Assembly: GCF_910591885.1 (NCBI RefSeq)
Contig: NC_063279.1
Span: 14,508,001 to 14,572,000 of the forward strand
DNA length: 64,000 nucleotides
Reading direction: 5' to 3'
Source: Bombus terrestris
Lineage: Eukaryota > Arthropoda > Insecta > Hymenoptera > Apidae
Shown: one piece after another, positions 19,401-36,732 of the stretch
Numbering within the stretch: position 1 is the stretch's first letter
How the letters are laid out: each line of letters opens with the position of its first letter
The notes under the pieces: generated by a model
What the model was told of the DNA's origin: nothing
The model's database searches: none
What the model saw: the letters and a program-made list of their open reading frames with translations, nothing else
Program-made: the position numbers and the translations under genes

Positions 19401-22400
19401 TATTGTAATGCTATATGACGTTATACGTTATATCATCATACTATGTAGCGTTATACGTTATGTCGTAATACTATACAATGTTATACGTTATATCGTAATA
19501 CTATAGAACGTTATACGTTATATCGTAATACTATATAACGTTATACGTTATATTGTAATACTATATAACGTTATACGTTGTAACTGTATACTACATAACG
19601 TCATACGTTATATCGTAATACTGTATAGCATTATACGTTATATCGTAATAGTAGAGCGTTATACGTTATATCGTAATACTATATAACGTTATACGTTATA
19701 TCGAAATACTATACAACGTTATACGTTATATCGTAATACTATGTAACGTTATACGTAGTAACTGCATACTACATAACGTTATACATTATACCGTAATGTT
19801 ATATACCGTTATACGTTATATCTTAATACTATGTAACGTTATACGTTGTAACGGTATACTACATAACGTTATACGTTATACCGTAATGTTATATAACGTT
19901 ATACGTTATATTGTAATACTATATAACGTTATACGTTGTAACTGTATACTACATAACGTTATACGTTATATTGTAATGGTATATGACGTTATACGTTATA
20001 CCGCAATGATATATAACGTTCTAAGTTATATCGAAATACTATACAACGTTATACGTTATGTCGTAATGTGATATAACGTTATACGTTATATTGTAATACT
20101 ATATAACGTTATACGTTGCAACTGTATACTACATAACGTTATACGATATATCGTAATAGTATGTAACGTTATACGTTGTAACGGTATACTACATAACGTT
20201 ATACGTTATATCGTAATATTATTTAACATTATACGTTATATCGCAATACTGTATAACGTTATACTTTATGTCGTAATACTATATAACGTTATAAGTTATA
20301 TCGTAATATTATTTAACATTATACGTTATATCGCAATACTGTGTAACGTTATACTTTATGTCGTAATACTATATAACGTTATAAGTTATATCCTAATACT
20401 ATATAACGTTATACGTTATATCGTAATACTATATAACGTTATACGTTGTAACGGTATACTACATAACGTTATACGTTATATCGTAATACTATACAACGTT
20501 CTACGTTATATCTTAATGCTATACAACGTTATACGTTACATCGTAATACTATATAACGTTATGCGTTGTAACGGTATACTGCATAACGTTATACGTTATA
20601 TCATAATATTATATAACGTTATACGTTATATCGTAATACTATGTAACGTTATACGTTGTAACGGTATAGTACATAACGTTATACGTTATATAGTAATAGT
20701 ATATTACGTTATACGTTATATCGTAATACTATATAACGTTAGACGTTATATCGTAATACTATATAACGTTATACGTTGTAACTGTATACTACATAACGTC
20801 ATACGTTATATCGTAATACTGTATAGCATTATACGTTATATCGTAATAGTATAGCGTTATACGTTATGTCCTAATAGTATATAACGTTATACGTTATATC
20901 GTAATACTATATAACGTTATACGTTATATCGAAATACTATACAACGTTATACGTTATATGGTAATACTATGTAACGTTATACGTAGTAACTGCATACTAC
21001 ATAACGTTATACATTATGTCGTAATGTTATACACCGTTATACGTTATATCTTAATACTATGTAACGTTATACGTTGTAACGGTATACTACATAACGTTAT
21101 ACGTTATACGGTAATGTTATATAACGTTATACGTTATATTGTAATACTATATTACGTTATACGTTGTAACTGTATACTACATAACGTTATACGTTATATT
21201 GTAATGGTATATGACGTTATACGTTATATCGCAATGATATATAACGTTCTAATTTATATCGAAATACTATACAACGTTATACGTTATATCGTAATGTGAT
21301 ATAACGTTATACGTTATATTGTAATACTATATAACGTCATACGTTGCAACTGTATACTACATAACGTTATACGATATATCGTAATAGTATGTAACGTTAT
21401 ACGTTGTAACGGTATACTACATAACGTTATACGTTATATAGTAATAGTATATTACGTTATACGTTATATCGTAATACTATATAACGTTATGCGTTGTAAC
21501 GTTATACTACATAACGTTATACGTTGTAACGGTATACTACATAACGTTATACGTTACATAGTAATATTATATAACGTTATATCGTAATATTATAATAACA
21601 TTATATCGTAATAGTATATAACGCTATACGCTGTATCGTAATGCTATACAGCGTCATACGTTATATCCTAATACTATATAACGTTATACGTTATATCTTA
21701 ATATTGTATTACATTATACGTTATAACATAATACTATATAACGTTATACGTTATATCGTAATACTATATAGCGCTATAAGTTATATCGTAATACTATATA
21801 ACGTTATACGTTATATCGTAATGCTATACAGCGTTATACGTTCTATCGCAATATTGTCTAACGTTATACGTTATATCGTAATACTACATATCGTTATACG
21901 TTATATCGTAATACTATATAGCCCTATACGTTATATCGTAATACTATATAGCTCTATACGTTATATCGTAATACTATATAGCTCTATACGTTATATCGTA
22001 ATACTATATAACGTTATACGTTATATCGTAATAATATAGAACGTTATACGTAGTAACTGCATACTACATAACGTTATACGTTATATCGTAATGTGATATA
22101 ACGTTATACGTTATATTGTAATACTATATAACGTTATACGTTGTAACTGTATACTACATAACGTTATACGTTATATCATAATATTATATAACGTTATACG
22201 TTATATCGTAATACTATGTAACGTTATACGTTGTAACGGTATACTACATAACGTTATACGTTATATCGTAATACTATATAGCTCTATACGTTATATCGTA
22301 ATACTATATAGCTCTATACGTTATATCGTAATACTATATAACGTTATACGTTATATCGTAATAATATAGAACGTTATGCGTAGTAACTGCATACTACATA

Positions 22401-25400
22401 ACGTTATACGTTATATTGTAATACTATATAACGTTATACGTTGTAACGGTATACTACATAACGTTATACGTTGTAACGGTATACTACATAACGTTATACG
22501 TTATATCGTAATAGTATATAACGTTATACGTTATATCGTAATAGTATATAACGTTATACGTTCTAACGTAATACTATATAGCATTATAAGTTATATCGTA
22601 ATAGTATAGCGTTATACGTTATGTCGTAGTACTATATAATTTTATACGTTATAACGGTATACTACATAACGTTTTACGTTTTATTGTAATGGTATATGAC
22701 GTTATACGTTATATCGCAATGATATATAACGTTCTAAGTTATATCGAAATACTATACAACGTTATACGTTATATCGTAATGTGATATAACGTTATACGTT
22801 ATATTGTAATACTATATAACGTTGTACGTTGTAACTGTATACTACAAAACGTTATACGTTATATCGTAATACTATATAGCATTATACGTTATATCGTAAT
22901 AGTATAGCGTTATACGTTATGTCGTAATACTGTATAACGTTATACGTTTTAAAGGTATACTACATATCGTTATACTTTATATCGCAATACTATACAACGT
23001 TATGCGTTATATCGTAATACTATAGAACGTTATACGTTATATCTTAATACTATGTAACGTTATACGTTGTAACCGTATACTACGTAACGTTATACTTTAT
23101 ATAGTACTACTATATAACGCTATGCGTTATATCCTAATACTATACAAACGTTATACGCTACATCGTAATGCTATAGAACGTTATACGTTATATCCTAATA
23201 TTATATAACGTTATATGTTATATCGTAATGCTATACAGCGTTATACGTTACATCGTAATACTATATAACGTTATACTTTATATCGTAATGCTATACAGCG
23301 TTATACGTTCTATCGTAATATTGTCTAACGTTATACGTTATATCTTAATAGTGTATAACGTTATACGTTGTAACATTATACTATATAACGTTATACGTTA
23401 TATCGTACTACTATACAACGTTATGCGTGCTATCCTAATACTATACAACGTTATACGTTACATCGTAATACTATAGGACGTTATACGTTGTATCGTAATA
23501 TTATATAACGTTATACGTTATAACATAATGCTATATAACGTTATGTGTTATATCGTAATACTACATAACGTTATACGATATATCATAATCATATGTAACG
23601 TTATACGTTATATCGTAATACTATATAACGCTATACGTTATATCGTAATGCTATACAGCGTTATACGTTATATCGTAATACTATATAACGTTATGCGTTG
23701 TAACCATATACTACGTAACGTTATACTTTATATAGTAATACTATATAACGTTATGCGTTATATCCTAATACTATACAACGCTATACGTTACATCGTAATA
23801 CTATGGAACGTTATACGTTATTTCCTAATATTATATAACGTTATACGTTATATCGTAATACTATATAACGTCATACGTTATATTGTAATACTATATAACG
23901 TTATACGTTGTAACTGTATACTACATAACGTCATACGTTATATCGTAATACTGTATAGCATTATACGTTATATCGTAATAGTATAGCGTTATACGTTATG
24001 TCCTAATAGTATATAACGTTATACGTTATATCGTAATACTATATAACGTTATACGTTATATCGAAATACTATACAACGTTATACGTTATATGGTAATACT
24101 ATGTAACGTTATACGTAGTAACTGCATACTACATAACGTTATACATTATGTCGTAATGTTATATACCGTTATACGTTATATCTTAATACTATGTAACGTT
24201 ATACGTTGTATACTACATAACGTTATACGTTATACGGTAATGTTATATAACGTTATACGTTATATTGTAATACTATATTACGTTATACGTTGTAACTGTA
24301 TACTACATAACGTTATACGTTATATTGTAATGGTATATGACGTTATACGTTATATCGCAATGATATATAACGTTCTAAGTTATATCGAAATACTATACAA
24401 CGTTATACGTTATATCGTAATGTGATATAACGTTATACGTTATATTGTAATACTATATAACGTCATACGTTGCAACTGTATACTACATAACGTTATACGA
24501 TATATCGTAATAGTATGTAACGTTATACGTTGTAACGGGATACTACATAACGTTATACGTTATATCGTGATACTATATAGCTCTATACGTTATATCGTAA
24601 TACTATATAGCTCTATACGTTATATCGTAATACTATATAGCTCTATACGTTATGTCGTAATACTATATAACGTTATACGTTATTTCGTAATAATATAGAA
24701 CGTTATACGTAGTAACTGCATACTGCATAACGTTATACGTTATATCGTAATGTGATATAACATTATACGTTATATCGTAATGTGATATAACGTTATACGT
24801 TATATTGTAATACTATATAACGTTATACGTTGTAACGGTATACTACATAACGTTATACGTTATATCGTAATAGTATATAACGTTATACGTTATATCGTAA
24901 TAGTATATAACGTTATACGTTATATCGTAATACTATATAACATTAAACGTTATATCGTAATACTATATAAGGTTATGCGTTGTAACTATATACTGCATAA
25001 CGTTATCCGTTCTATCGTAATACTATATAGCATTATACGTTATATCGTAATAGTATAGCGTTATACGTTATGTCGTAATACTATATAACGTTATACGTTG
25101 TAACGGTGTACTACATAACGTTTTACGTTATATTGTAATGGTATATGACGTTATACGTTATATCGTAATAATATAAAACGTTATACGTTATATCGTAATA
25201 CTATGTAACGTTATACGTTATATCGTAATGTGATATAACGTTATACGTTATATTGTAATACTATATAACGTTATACGTTGTAACTGTATTCTACATAACG
25301 TTATACGTTATATCGTAATATTATTTAACGTTATACGTTATATCGTAATACTATATAACGTTATACGTTATATTGTAATACTATATAGCTCTATACGTTA

Positions 25401-28400
25401 TATCGTAATACTATATCTGTATACGTTATATCGTAATACTATATAACGTTATACGTTATATCGTAATAATATAGAACGTTATGCGTAGTAACTGCATACT
25501 ACATAACGTTATACGTTATATCGTAATGTGATATAACGTTATACGTTATATTGTCATACTATATAACGTTATACGTTATATCGTAATACTATATCTGTAT
25601 ACGTTATATCGTAATAATATAGAACGTTATGCGTAGTAACTGCATACTACATAACGTTATACGTTATATCGTAATGTGATATAACGTTATACGTTATATT
25701 GTCATACTATATAACGTTATACGTTGTAACGGTATACTGCATAACGTTATACGTTATATCGTAATAGTATATAACGTTATACGTTATATCGTAATACTAT
25801 ATAACATTAAGCGTTATATCGTTACTACTATATAAGGTTATGCGTTGTAACTGTATACTGCATAACGTTATACGTTATATTGTAATGGTATATGACGTTA
25901 TACGTTATATCGCAATGATATATAACGTTCGAAGTTATATCGAAATACTATACAACGTTATACGTTATATCGTAATGTGATATAACGTTATACGTTATAT
26001 TGTAATACTATATAACGTTGTACGTTGTAACTGTATACTACAAAGCGTTATACGTTATATCGTAATATTATTTAACATTATACGTTATATCGTAATATTA
26101 TTTAACATTATACGTTATATCGTAATACTGTATAACGTTATACGATATGTCGTAATACTATAAAACGTTATACGTTATATCGTAATACTATATAGCATTA
26201 TACGTTATATCGTAATAGTATGGCGTTATACGTTATGTCGTAATACTGTATAACGTTATACGTCTTAAAGGTATACTACATATCGTTATGCTTTATATCG
26301 CAATACTATACAACGTTATGCGTTATATCGTAATACTATAGAACGTTATATGTTATATCTTAATACTATGTAATGTTATACGTTGTAACCGTATACTACG
26401 TAACGTTATACTTTATATAGTAATACTATATAACGTTATGCGTTATATCCTAATACTATACATCGTTATACGTTACATCGTAATACTATAGAACGTTATA
26501 CGTTATATCGTAATATCATATAACGTTATACGTTATATCGTAATACTATATAACGTTATACGTTATATCGTAATACTATATAGCTCTATACGTTATATCG
26601 TAATACTATATAGCTCTATACGTTATATCGTAATACTATATAGCTCTATACGTTATATCGTAATACTACATAGCTCTATACGTTATATCGTAATACCATA
26701 TAACGTTATACGTTATATCGTAATAATATAGAACGTTATACGTTGTAACTGCATACTACATAACGTTATACGTTATATCGTAATGTGATATAACGTTATA
26801 CGTTATATTGTCATACTATATAACGTTATACGTTGTAACGGTATTCTGCATAACGTTATACGTTATATCGTAATAGTATATAACGTTATACGTTATATCG
26901 TAATACTATATAACATTAAACGTTATATCGTTACTACTATATAAGGTTATGCGTTGTAACTGTATACTGCATAACGTTATACGTTATATTGTAATGGTAT
27001 ATGACGTTATACGTTATATCGCAATGATATATAACGTTCGAAGTTATATCGAAATACTATACAACGTTATACGTTATATCGTAATGTGATATAACGTTAT
27101 ACGTTATATTGTAATACTATATAACGTTGTACGTTGTAACTGTATACTACAAAACGTTATACGTTATATCGTAATATTATTTAACATTATACGTTATATC
27201 GTAATATTATTTAACATTATACGTTATATCGTAATACTGTATAACGTTATACGATATGTCGTAATACTATAAAACGTTATACGTTATATCGTAATACTAT
27301 ATAGCATTATACGTTATATCGTAATAGTATGGCGTTATACGTTATGTCGTAATACTGTATAACGTTATACGTCTTAAAGGTATACTACATATCGTTATGC
27401 TTTATATCGCAATACTAGACAACGTTATGCGTTATATCGTAATACTATAGAACGTTATATGTTATATCTTAATACTATGTAACGTTATACGTTGTAACCG
27501 TATACTACGTAACGTTATACTTTATATAGTAATACTATATAACGTTATGCGTTATATCCTAATACTATACAACGTTATACGTTACATCGTAATACTATAG
27601 AACGTTATACGTTATATCCTATTATTATATAACGTTATATGTTATATCGTAATGCTATACAGCGTTATACGTTACATCGTAATACTATATAACGTTATAC
27701 TTTATATCGTAATGCTATACAGCGTTATACGTTCTATCGTAATATTGTCTAACGTTATACGTTATATCTTAATAGTGTATAACGTTATACGTTGTAACAT
27801 TATACTATATAACGTTATACGTTATATCGTACTACTATACAACGTTATGCGTTCTATCCTAATACTATACAACGTTATACGTTACATCGTAATACTATAG
27901 GACGTTATACGTTGTATCGTAATACTATATAACGTTATACGTTGTAACCGTATACTACGTAACGTTATACTTTATATAGTAATACTATATAACGTTATGT
28001 GTTATATCCTAATACTATACAACGTTATACGTTACATCGTAATAATATAGAACGTTATACGTTATATCCTAATATTATATAACGTTATATGTTATATCGT
28101 ATTGCTATACAGTGTTATACGTTACATCGTAATACTATATAACGTTATACGTTATATCGTAATGCTATACAGCGTTATACGTTATATCGTAATACTATAT
28201 AACGTTATACTTAACATAGTAATACTATATAACGTTATGTGTTATATCCTAATACTATACAACGTTATACGTTATATCGTAATACTATAGAACGTTATAC
28301 GTTAATTCCTAATATTATATAACGTTATACGTTATATTGTAATACTATATAACGTTATACGTTGTAACTGTATACTACATAACGTCATACGTTATATCGT

Positions 28401-29037
28401 AATACTGTATAGCACTATACGTTATATCGTAATAGTATAGCGTTATACGTTATATCGTAATACTATATAACGTTATACGTTATATCGAAATACTATAGAA
28501 CGTTATACGTTATATCGTAATACTATGTAACGTTATACGTAGTAACTGCATACTACATAACGTTATACATTATACCGTAATGTTATATACCGTTATACGT
28601 TATATCTTAATACTATGTGACGTTATACGTTGTAACGGTATACTACATAACATTATACGTTATACCGTAATGTTATATAACGTTATACGTTATATTGTAA
28701 TACTATATAACGTTATACGTTGTAACTGTATACTACATAACGTTATACGTTATATTGTAATGGTATATGACGTTATACGTTATACCGCAATGATATATAA
28801 CGTTCTAAGTTATATCGAAATACTATACAACGTTATACGTTATGTCGTAATGTGATATAACGTTATACGTTATATTGTAATACTGTATAACGTTATACGT
28901 TGCAACTGTATACTACATAACGTTATACGATATATCGTAATAGTATGTAACGTTATACGTTGTAACGGTATACTACATAACGTTATACGTTATATAGTAA
29001 TATTATATAACGTTATATCGTAATATTATAATAACAT

Positions 29038-30170
29038 TATATCGTAATACTATATAACGTTATACGTTATATCGTAATGCTATACAGCGTTATACGTTCT
29101 ATCGTAATATTGTCTAACGTTATACGTTATATCTTAATAGTGTATAACGTGGCACGTTGTAACATATTACTATATAAAGTTATACGTTATATCGTATTAC
29201 TATATAACGTTATGCGTTCTATCCTAATACTATACAACGTTACACGTAACATCGTAATATTATAGGACGTTGTACGTTGTATCGTAATATTATATAACGT
29301 TATACGTTATAACATAATGCTATATAACGTTATGTGTTATATCGTAATACTACATAACGTTATACGATATATCGTAATAGTATGTAACGTTATACATTAT
29401 ATCGTAACACTATATAGCGTTATACGTTATATCGTAATACTATATAACGTTATACGTTGTAACGGTATACTACATAACGTTATACGTTATATCGTAATGT
29501 GATATAACGTTATACGTTATATTGTAATACTATATAACGTTATACGTTGTAACTGTATTCTACATAACGTTATACGTTATATCGTAATATTATTTAACGT
29601 TATACGTTATATCGTAATACTATATAACGTTATACGTTGTAACTGTATTCTACATAACGTTATACGTTATATCGTAATACTATACAACGTTCTACGTTAT
29701 ATCTTAATGCTATACAACGTTATACGTTACATCGTAATACTATATAACGTTATGCGTTGTAACGGTATACTGCATATCGTTATACGTTATATCATAATAT
29801 TATATAACGTTATACGTTATATCGTAATACTATGTAACGTTATACGTTGTAACGGTATAGTACATAACGTTATACGTTATATAGTAATAGTATATTACGT
29901 TATACGTTATATCGTAATACTATATAACGTTAGACGTTATATCGTAATACTATATAACGTTATGCGTTGTAACGTTATACTACATAACGTTATACGTTGT
30001 AACGGTATACTACATAACGTTATACGTTATATAGTAATATTATATAACGTTATATCGTAATATTATAATAACATTATATCGTTATAGTATTTAACGCTAT
30101 ACGCTATATCGTAATGCTATACAGCGTTATACGTTATATCCTAATACTATATAACGTTATACGTTATATC
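29038..30170. repeat. 1.13-kb satellite duplication, copy 1
   Basis: Matches 32,608-33,740 at a constant offset of 3,570 bp, exactly 119 units of 30 bp. Landmarks shared in order are the CTATCGTAATATTGTCTAACG unit, the GTGGCACGTTGTAACATATT unit, the ATTATAGGACGTTGTACG unit and the TGTATTCTACATAACG units. The match is nearly base for base and ends where copy 1 has CTTAATATTGTATTACG and copy 2 has CGTAATACTATATAGCG. Confidence 0.75.
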
Positions 30171-32607
30171 TTAATATTGTATTACGGTGTACGTTATAAC
30201 ATAATACTATATAGCGTTATACGTTATATCGTAATACTATATAGCGCTTTAAGTTATATCGTAATACTATATAACGTTATACGTTATATCGTAAAGCTAT
30301 ACAGCGTTATACGTTCTATCGTAATATTGTCTAACGTTATACGTTATATCTTAATAGTGTATAACGTGGCACGTTGTAACATATTACTATATAAAGTTAT
30401 ACGTTATATCGTATTACTATATAACGTTATGCGTTCTATCCTAATACTATACAACGTTACACGTAACATCGTAATATTATAGGACGTTGTACGTTGTATC
30501 GTAATATTATATAACGTTATACGTTATATCGTAATACTATATAGCTCTATGCGTTATATCGTAATACTATATAGCTCTATACGTTATATCGTAATGCTAT
30601 ATAACGTTATACGTTATATCGTAATAATATAGAACGTTATACGTTGTGACTGCATACTACATAACGTTATACGTTATATCGTAATACTATATAGCATTAT
30701 ACGTTATATCGTAATAGTATAGCGTTATACGTTGTGTCGTAATACTATATAACGTTATACGTTGTAACGGTGTACTACATAACGTTTTACGTTATATTGT
30801 AATGGTATATGACGTTACACGTTATATCGTAATAATATAGAAAGTTATACGTTATATCGTAATACTATGTAACGTTATACGTTATATCGCAATACTATAT
30901 AGCATTATACGTTATATCGTAATAGTATAGCGTTATACGTTATGTCGTAATACTATATAACGTTATACGTTGTAACGGTGTACTACATAACGTTTTACGT
31001 TATATTGTAATGGTATATGACGTTATACGTTATATCGTAATAATATAGAACGTTATACGTTATATCGTAATACTACATAACGTTATACGATATATCGTAA
31101 TAGTATGTAACGTTATACGTTGTAACGGTATACTACATAACGTTATACGTTATATCGTAATATTATTTAACATTATACGTTATATCGTAATACTGTATAA
31201 CGTTATACTTTATGTCGTAATACTATATAACGTCATAAGTTATATCTTAATAGTGTATAACGTTATACGTTGTAACATAATACTATATAACGTTACACGT
31301 TACATCGTAATACTATAGAACGTTATACGTTATATCGTAATATTATTTAACATTATACGTTATATCGTAATACTGTATAACGTTATACTTTATGTCGTAA
31401 TACTATATAACGTTATAAGTTATATCCTAATACTATATAACGTTATACGTTATATCGTAATACTATATAACGTTATACGTTGTAACGGTATACTACATAA
31501 CGTTATACGTTATATCGTAATACTATATAGCTCTATACGTTAAATCGTAATACTATATAGCTCTATACGTTATATCGTAATACTATATAACGTTATACGT
31601 TATATCGTAATAATATAGAACGCTATACGTTGTAACTGCATACTACATAACGTTACACGTTACATAGTAATACTACAGAACGTTATACGTTATATCGTAA
31701 TATTATTTAACATTATACGTTATATCGTAATACTGTATAACGTTATACTTTATGTCGTAATACTATATAACGTTATATGTTATATCCTAATACTATATAA
31801 CGTTATACGTTATATCGTAATACTATATAGCTCTATACGTTATATCGTAATACTATGTAACGTTATACGTTATATCGTAATAATATAGAACGTTATACGT
31901 TGTAACTGCATACTACATAACGTTATACGTTATATCGTAATGTGATATAACGTTATACGTTATATTGTAATACTATATAACGTTATACGTTGTAACGGTA
32001 TACTACATAACGTTATACGTTATATCGTAATAGTATATAACGTTATAGGTTATATCGTAATAGTATATAACGTTATACGTTATATCGTAATACTATATAA
32101 CATTAAACGTTATATCGTAATACTATATAAGGTTATGCGTTGTAACTGTATACTGCATAACGTTATACGTTATATCGTAATGTTATATAACGTTATACGA
32201 TATATCGTAATACTATATAACGTTATGCGTTGTAACGGTATACTACATAACGTTATACGTTATATCATAATATTATATAACGTTATACGTTATATCGTAA
32301 TACTATGTAACGTTATGAGTTGTAACGTTATACTACATAACGTTATACGTGGTAACGGTATACTACATAACGTTATACGTTATATAGTAATATTATATAA
32401 CGTTATATCGTAATATTATAATAACATTATATCGTAATAGCATATAACGCTATACGCTATATCGTAATGCTATACAGCGTTATACGTTATATCCTAATAC
32501 TATATAACGTTATACGTTATATCTTAATATTGTATTACGTTATACGTTATAACATAATACTATATAACGTTATACGTTATATCGTAATACTATATAGCGC
32601 TATAAGT

Positions 32608-33740
32608 TATATCGTAATACTATATAACGTTATACGTTATATCGTAATGCTATACAGCGTTATACGTTCTATCGTAATATTGTCTAACGTTATACGTTAT
32701 ATCTTAATAGTGTATAACGTGGCACGTTGTAACATATTACTATATAAAGTTATACGTTATATCGTATTACTATATAACGTTATGCGTTCTATCCTAATAC
32801 TATACAACGTTACACGTAACATCGTAATATTATAGGACGTTGTACGTTGTATCGTAATATTATATAACGTTATACGTTATAACATAATGCTATATAACGT
32901 TATGTGTTATATCGTAATACTACATAACGTTATACGATATATCGTAATAGTATGTAACGTTATACATTATATCGTAACACTATATAGCGTTATACGTTAT
33001 ATCGTAATACTATATAACGTTATACGTTGTAACGGTATACTACATAACGTTATACGTTATATCGTAATGTGATATAACGTTATACGTTATATTGTAATAC
33101 TATATAACGTTATACGTTGTAACTGTATTCTACATAACGTTATACGTTATATCGTAATATTATTTAACGTTATACGTTATATCGTAATACTATATAACGT
33201 TATACGTTGTAACTGTATTCTACATAACGTTATACGTTATATCGTAATACTATACAACGTTCTACGTTATATCTTAATGCTATACAACGTTATACGTTAC
33301 ATCGTAATACTATATAACGTTATGCGTTGTAACGGTATACTGCATAACGTTATACGTTATATCATAATATTATATAACGTTATACGTTATATCGTAATAC
33401 TATGTAACGTTATACGTTGTAACGGTATAGTACATAACGTTATACGTTATATAGTAATAGTATATTACGTTATACGTTATATCGTAATACTATATAACGT
33501 TAGACGTTATATCGTAATACTATATAACGTTATGCGTTGTAACGTTATACTACATAACGTTATACGTTGTAACGGTATACTACATAACGTTATACGTTGT
33601 ATAGTAATATTATATAACGTTATATCGTAATATTATAATAACATCATATCGTAATAGTATATAACGCTATACGCTATATCGTAATGCTATACAGCGTTAT
33701 ACGTTATATCCTAATACTATATAACGTTATACGTTATATC
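32608..33740. repeat. 1.13-kb satellite duplication, copy 2
   Basis: Partner of 29,038-30,170 at an offset of 3,570 bp. The flanks differ from those of copy 1 on both sides: copy 1 is preceded by the shortened-unit junction AATATTATAATAACATTA, while copy 2 is preceded by a TATAGCGCTATAAGTTAT unit. The duplicated block therefore has clear edges. Confidence 0.75.
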
Positions 33741-36732
33741 GTAATACTATATAGCGTTATACGTTATATCGTAATGCTATACAGCGTTATACGTTATATC
33801 GTAATACTATATAACGTTATACGTTGTAACCGTCTACCACGTAACGTTATACTTTATATAGTAATACTATATAACGTTATGCGTTATATCCTAATACTAT
33901 ACAACGTTACACGTTACATCGTAATACTATAGAACGTTATACGTTATATCGTAATATTATATAGCGTTATGCGTTATATCCTAATACTATACAACGATAT
34001 ACGTTACATCGTAATACTATAGAACGTTATACGTTACATCGTAATATTATATAACGTTATACGTTATATCGTAATACTATATAACGTTATACGTTATATC
34101 GTAATACTATATAGCTCTATACGTTATATCGTAATACTATATAGCTCTATACGTTATATCGTAATACTGTATAACATTATACGTTATATCGTAATAATAT
34201 AGAACGTTATAAGTTGTAACTGCATACTACATAACGTTATACGTTATATCGTAATGTGATATTTCGTTATACGTTATATTGTAATACTATATAACGTTAT
34301 ACGTTGTAACGGTATACTACATAACGTTATACGTTATATCGTAATAGTATATAACGTTATACGTTATATCGTAATAGTATATAACGTTATACGTTATATC
34401 GTAATACTATATAACATTAAACGTTATATCGTAATACTATATAAGGTTATGTGTTGTAACTGTATACTGCATAACGTTATACGTTATATCGTAATGTTAT
34501 ATAACGTTATACGTTATATCGTAATACTATATAACGTTATGCGTTGTAACGGTATACTACATAACGTTATACGTTATATCATAATATTATATAACGTTAT
34601 AAGTTATATCGTAACACTATGTAACGTTATGAGTTGTAACGTTATACTACATAACGTTATACGTTGTAACGGTATACTACATAACGTTATACGTTATATA
34701 GTAATATTATATAACGTTATATCGTAATATTATAATAACATTATATCGTAATATTATATAACGCTATACGCTATATCGTAATGCTATACAGCGTTATACG
34801 TTATATCCTAATACTATATAACGTTATACGTTATATCTTAATATTGTATTACTTTATACGTTATAACATAATACTATATAACGTTATACGTTATATCGTA
34901 ATACTATATAGCGCTATAAGTTGTATCGTAATACTATATAACGTTATACGTTATATCGTAATGCTATACAGCGTTATACGTTCTATCGTAATATTGTCTA
35001 ACGTTATACGTTATATCTTAATAGTGTATAACGTGGCACGTTGTAACATATTACTATATAAAGTTATACGTTATATCGTATTACTATATAACGTTATGCG
35101 TTCTATCCTAATACTATACAACGTTACACGTAACATCGTAATATTATAGGACGTTGTACGTTGTATCGTAATATTATATAACGTTATACGTTATAACATA
35201 ATGCTATATAACGTTATGTGTTACATCGTAATACTACATAACGTTATACGATATATCGTAATAGTATGTAACGTTATACATTATATCGTAACACTATATA
35301 GCGTTATACGTTATATCGTAATACTATATAACGTTACACGTTGTAACCGTCTACTACGTAACGTTATACTTTATATAGTAATACTATATAACGTTATGCG
35401 TTATATCCTAATACTATACATCGTTATGCGTTACATCGTAATACTATAGAACGTTATACGTTATATCGTAATATCATATAACGTTATACGTTATATCGTA
35501 ATACTATATAACGTTATACGTTATATCGTAATACTATATAGCTCTATACGTTATATCGTAATACTATATAGCTCTATACGTTATATCGTAATACTATATA
35601 GCTCTATACGTTATATCGTAATACTACATAGCTCTATACGTTATATCGTAATACTATATAACGTTATACGTTATATCGTAATAATATAGAACGTTATACG
35701 TTGTAACTGCATACTACATAACGTTATACGTTATATCGTAATGTGATATAACGTTATACGTTATATTGTAATACTATATAACGTTATACGTTGTAACGGT
35801 ATACTATATAACGTTATACGTTATATCGTAATAGTATATAACGTTATACGTTGTAACTGTATTCTACATAACGTTATACGTTATATCGTAATATTATTTA
35901 ACGTTATACGTTATATCGTAATACTATATAACGTTATACGTTATATCGTAATACTATATAACGTTATACGTTATATCGTAATACTATATAGCTCTATACG
36001 TTATATCGTAATACCATATAGCTCTATACGTTATATCGTAATACTATATAGCTCTATACGTTATATCGTAATACTATATAACGTTATACGTTATATCGTA
36101 ATAATATAGAACGTTATACGTTGTAACTGCATACTACATAACGTTATACGTTATATCGTAATGTGATATAACGTTATACGTTATATTGTAATACTATATA
36201 ACGTTATACGTTGTAACGGTATACTACATAACGTTATACGTTATATCGTAATAGTATATAACGTTATACGTTATATCGTAATAGTATATAACGTTATACG
36301 TTATATCGTAATACTATATAACATTAAACGTTATATCGTAATACTATATAAGGTTATGCGTTGTAACTGTATACTGCATAACGTTATACGTTATATCGTA
36401 ATGTTATATAACGTTATACGTTATATCGTAATACTATATAACGTTATGCGTTGTAACGGTATACTACATAACGTTATACGTTATATAGTAATATTATATA
36501 ACATTATATCGTAATATTATAATAACATTATATCGTAATAGTATATAACGCTATACGCTATATCGTAATGCTATACAGCGCTATAAGTTATATCGTAATA
36601 CTATATAACGTTATACGTTATATCGTAATGCTATAAGGCGTTATACGTTCTATCGTAATATTGTCTAACGTTATACGTTATATCTTAATAGTGTATAACG
36701 TGGCACGTTGTAACATATTACTATATAAAGTT

